NCBI GenBank assembly: GCA_031271725.1
Contig: JAISVE010000119.1
Location: 1 to 26,092 of the forward strand
DNA from: Bacteroidales bacterium
Lineage (GTDB): Bacteria; Bacteroidota; Bacteroidia; Bacteroidales; P3
DNA: 26,092 bases
Reading direction: 5' to 3'
Shown here one piece after another: positions 23,892 to 26,092 of the stretch. Under the pieces are notes generated by a model. That model worked only from the letters and a program-made list of their open reading frames with translations, did no database searches and was not told where the DNA came from. A program made the position numbers and the translations under genes. How positions within the stretch are numbered: position 1 is the first letter of the stretch; each line of letters opens with the position of its first letter.

Positions 23892-25247
23892 TTATTTCCT
23901 AAAAACCAAAATCCATTCTCTGGATATAATGTCGGCAGTTTTATTGCGCTTTGTCATTAATCCATACGATTTTATATCGTCTATTAGTTTAAACTTTAGC
24001 TCAAGCCCTTTACTTTGAATATATTCCGACAAATATTCTTGAGTATTAAATTCCATATCACAAACTTTATTGTTGCCTATTACGACTACGAAATATCCAT
24101 CTTTTTTCAGAACTCTTATTGATTCATCAATAGCGTCTTTCATTTCAATGAGGTAGTTTCCTACAATGTAAGCTCGTAGTTTATTTTTTACAAATAATAC
24201 AGACAATAATTCATCTGCACTTTTAATTCCTGTTTTTATCTCCTTTATTTCGGAAGTCAGGTAATTTTCTCTGCCGATATTTTTTTTATCTAAATCATTT
24301 AATGTTTCATTTGCTGTAAGTCCTAACCAACCTAAATTTAAACTTGAAGAACGAATGTATTTTTGTGCCCCTGCATAGGGTGGCGAAGTTAATATCATGT
24401 CAATACATCCATCTGATAATAATTCCTTACTGCCAATGGAAGAAGTTAAAAGTCTGGCATTTTCAGATATTATTTTTGATGATACATTATTTATATCATT
24501 CGGGAGATTTTTAATTCTCTGTGTGTTATCAGTAGCTATTGTTTTAAATTTTTCAAAAACATCGATTGATTCAAGTTCAGACAAGCGTTTTGCTACTTTT
24601 TTATGCCTTTCACTTTTTTTGTCAAATCTTTCCGGATTAATTTTGACAGGAACTGCAATTCGTGGGTCGGCATAACTTACTTTTTTGACGCAATTTGAGA
24701 AACAGATTTCAAAAAAATCTTTATATTCATCAGCAGGTAATTCGTTAATAGCTTGACAAATTTTTGATAGTTGCGTTTGTGTTTTAATGGGAAACCAAAA
24801 ATCTCTATTCCTAATGTCTGGATATTCTATTGTCGAAAGGTTTTGGGCTTTATGAATTAAAGTAATCAACTTTTTTTCTAAGCGAACAGTATCTATCTTT
24901 CGAGTTTTTACAGTTGCTATTTTTCTTGCCAATGGATTGGCATCAGCACCAACGGCACAGCGTCCTGCTAAATTTGCTTCAAGCAGAACTGTTCCGGTGC
25001 CACAGAAAGGGTCTAATATTGTTTCCCCCTTTTGAGAAAAATATGTATTATTCAAAAAAAAGTAAGGAATATGACATAAAAGTTTCGCTGGATAGGAGTG
25101 AATTAAATGAGTATATCTGTCTGATTTTCTTAATTCTGGAAATAAAGTTCTAAAGCTAATAGGTATCGGTTTACCATTAGCAGAATATTTTTTAAAAAAA
25201 TCTTCTGCTGATAATTTATTTTTATACTCAATAAGCCTTTTACTCAT
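23892..25247 (-). CDS. DNA methyltransferase (N6-adenine/N4-cytosine type)
   Basis: First gene of the six-gene operon. Motif I is ILDPFCGTGTVLLEA (77-91) and the catalytic motif IV is LTSPPYAG (286-293), with SPPY typical of amino-methyltransferases. The segment RYTHLIHSYPAKLLCHIP (44-61) ahead of motif I is the usual 'H-x-YPAK' element. About 200 residues between motif I and IV hold a probable target-recognition region, giving an I-TRD-IV (alpha-like) order. The C-terminal LKKDGYFVVVIGNN is the following strand. Length is 451. No endonuclease gene is recognisable in the operon. ATG 25247 has only a weak ribosome site. Confidence 0.85.
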   Translation of the reverse strand: MSKRLIEYKNKLSAEDFFKKYSANGKPIPISFRTLFPELRKSDRYTHLIHSYPAKLLCHIPYFFLNNTYFSQKGETILDPFCGTGTVLLEANLAGRCAVGADANPLARKIATVKTRKIDTVRLEKKLITLIHKAQNLSTIEYPDIRNRDFWFPIKTQTQLSKICQAINELPADEYKDFFEICFSNCVKKVSYADPRIAVPVKINPERFDKKSERHKKVAKRLSELESIDVFEKFKTIATDNTQRIKNLPNDINNVSSKIISENARLLTSSIGSKELLSDGCIDMILTSPPYAGAQKYIRSSSLNLGWLGLTANETLNDLDKKNIGRENYLTSEIKEIKTGIKSADELLSVLFVKNKLRAYIVGNYLIEMKDAIDESIRVLKKDGYFVVVIGNNKVCDMEFNTQEYLSEYIQSKGLELKFKLIDDIKSYGLMTKRNKTADIISREWILVFRK

Positions 25248-25793
25248 AATCTTTTACCACATATTATTATTTCGCGAATTTGCATTTTCTCTCGTCAATT
25301 CCATATTTCCTTTAATTTTAAATTGTGACCAACTTTAAATATACTAAACAATTCTAATAAGCTATAATTATTTTAAAAATATGACCTTTATTGATTGTGA
25401 ATCTAATATTATTTTTCATTACTTATCATCTATCAAATAGATCATTCTTAGCTAGGTGTGAGATGAATTTATATTAATTAGAAACTTATTGCTAAAATAC
25501 GATTGAAATTTATAGGAATGGGTTTTTCCTAATTACTTTATCTTTAAAATATGTTTATTTTTTGAATTTGAAGGATTGGTATTTTAATTTAGCATATGGG
25601 ATACTTTTTATCTCAATCCTATGCTTTTTTGCATATTATACATTAACATATTTCCACCTCTTCTCTTTTCTCTAGACAAATAAGCTTTTTTGAGTTCATT
25701 TCCGAAATTTTGCGCTTAAATATTAATTTTTTATCTTTTACTTTTATATCTTTTATAAAGCTTGTGTCCTCCCACCTCATTTTTTACGATTTT
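25248..25793. other. AT-rich non-coding region between the operon and the rRNA promoters
   Basis: No gene is seen in about 550 bp of very AT-rich DNA with many T- and A-runs. It should contain the promoter of the six-gene operon (near 25250-25400, minus strand), where I find no convincing -10/-35 pair. A TTCGCGAA palindrome lies at 25271-25278, 24 bp from the methyltransferase start. A plus-strand terminator-like hairpin is listed separately. The right side acts as upstream sequence for the rRNA promoter. Confidence 0.55.
25591..25630 (+). terminator. Rho-independent terminator-like hairpin
   Basis: AGCATA (25591-25596) pairs with TATGCT (25620-25625), and GGAT (25599-25602) with ATCC (25616-25619), leaving a two-base bulge and a 13-base loop. 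Six T's (25625-25630) follow. There is no annotated plus-strand gene upstream, so it could end an unannotated small RNA or block read-through into the rRNA operon. Confidence 0.4.
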
Positions 25794-25822
25794 TTGACAA
25801 AATCCTTAAAAAAACTTTAAAA
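25794..25822 (+). promoter_or_regulatory. possible upstream tandem rRNA promoter
   Basis: A perfect TTGACA (25794-25799) is followed after 16 bp by TTTAAA, a 4/6 match to TATAAT. Tandem promoters are common in front of rRNA operons. A-tracts at 25805-25823 would also serve as an UP element for the main promoter. Confidence 0.35.
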
Positions 25823-25837
25823 ACCTCGTAAAATTGC

Positions 25838-25866
25838 TTGACAATTCAAAAACAAAGAGTTATAAT
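25838..25866 (+). promoter_or_regulatory. rRNA operon promoter, near-consensus
   Basis: TTGACA (25838-25843), 17-bp spacer, TATAAT (25861-25866): both hexamers match sigma-70 consensus perfectly with optimal spacing. Transcription should start near 25873. The position about 155 bp ahead of 16S and the A-rich upstream tract support it. Confidence 0.85.
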
Positions 25867-26027
25867 TGGCTTCACTTCTCGCGAGAGGGGTTACTGCGAC
25901 TGAGATTGCAGTGAGCTAATTGAAGAATTTGGAGATATGCTTGAGTGAGAGCTCAAGTCAATGACTTAAGAATAAAAGTGATACGAACTGTCGGGACAAT
26001 TACGCAGGTATTAGAAATAAGTATAAT
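25867..26027 (+). other. rRNA operon leader
   Basis: This leader runs from the promoter to 16S. It contains a palindrome TCTCGCGAGA at the expected start of transcription (25877-25886) and a hairpin CTTGAG/CTCAAG (25940-25945/25952-25957). It also has an ACTGC/GCAGT pair upstream. I see no clear boxA antitermination sequence. Confidence 0.6.
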
Positions 26028-26092
26028 ACAATGAAGAGTTTGATCCTGGCTCAGAACGAACGCTGGTGGCGTGTTTTATACATGCAAGTCGA
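26028..26092 (+). rRNA. 16S ribosomal RNA, 5' end (truncated by the window)
   Basis: GAAGAGTTTGATCCTGGCTC followed by AGAACGAACGCTGG and CATGCAAGTCGA is the universal 16S 5' sequence. The start is set by alignment with the E. coli 5' end, a few bases before TGAAGAG. The variable bases GCGTGTTTTATA differ from common proteobacterial sequences and look closest to spirochaete-type 16S, but too little is present to classify. The rest of the gene lies beyond the window. Confidence 0.95.

Noticed and set aside
1..26092. CRISPR arrays, tRNA genes, insertion sequences
   Set aside because: No regularly spaced repeats, no cloverleaf with a standard T-loop, and no transposase or terminal repeats seen by eye; a dedicated search was not possible.

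Overview
The window looks like a Gram-negative, AT-rich bacterial chromosome near a replication or segregation locus. It carries a lipid A-type acyltransferase and many signal peptides, two strong ParB-site (parS-like) palindromes at the left end, and the start of a 16S rRNA gene at the right end. The visible 16S 5' end (…GGCGTGTTTTATACATGCAAGTCGA) is reminiscent of spirochaete 16S starts, but 65 bases do not fix the phylum. Nearly all genes are on the minus strand; galE and the rRNA operon are the plus-strand exceptions.

Left part (1-2.3 kb): an LpxL-like acyltransferase gene flanked by two identical, inverted parS-like sites, divergent from galE. Positions 2.1-2.95 kb hold hairpin repeats and a GC-rich island around one small hypothetical gene.

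Middle part (3-13.2 kb): a run of ordinary accessory and housekeeping genes. These are a GyrI-like protein, RmuC, a Cys-rich DUF6485 protein, a UDG-superfamily protein, DUF1330, a maltose-type acetyltransferase, a VOC protein, GNAT enzymes, a ZIP-type transporter, an isochorismatase-fold hydrolase, a GH13 amylase-family enzyme with its TetR regulator (two matching operators), and an AlkD-type DNA repair protein. A 36-residue cupin remnant sits in front of the ZIP gene.

13.2-17.2 kb: a block of poorly characterised exported proteins. It includes a TPR protein and a lipoprotein gene broken by two single-base deletions in A-runs.

17.7-25.25 kb: the most interesting part, a tight six-gene minus-strand operon with very low GC. 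In transcription order it encodes a DNA methyltransferase, a phosphoribosyltransferase-like protein (PRTase-CE type), a large P-loop ATPase with a C-terminal winged-helix-like part, a two-lobed Rossmannoid protein of unknown function, a divergent ThiC-family (HMP-P synthase-like) radical enzyme, and a protein with three C-terminal membrane helices. Four of the five junctions overlap by 4-8 bases. I read this as a conflict (defence) or nucleic-acid modification module in which a ThiC-like enzyme has been recruited out of thiamine synthesis. The function is inference.

25.25-26.09 kb: AT-rich non-coding DNA, an orphan terminator-like hairpin, a near-consensus rRNA promoter (TTGACA-17 bp-TATAAT), the rRNA leader, and the first 65 bases of 16S rRNA.
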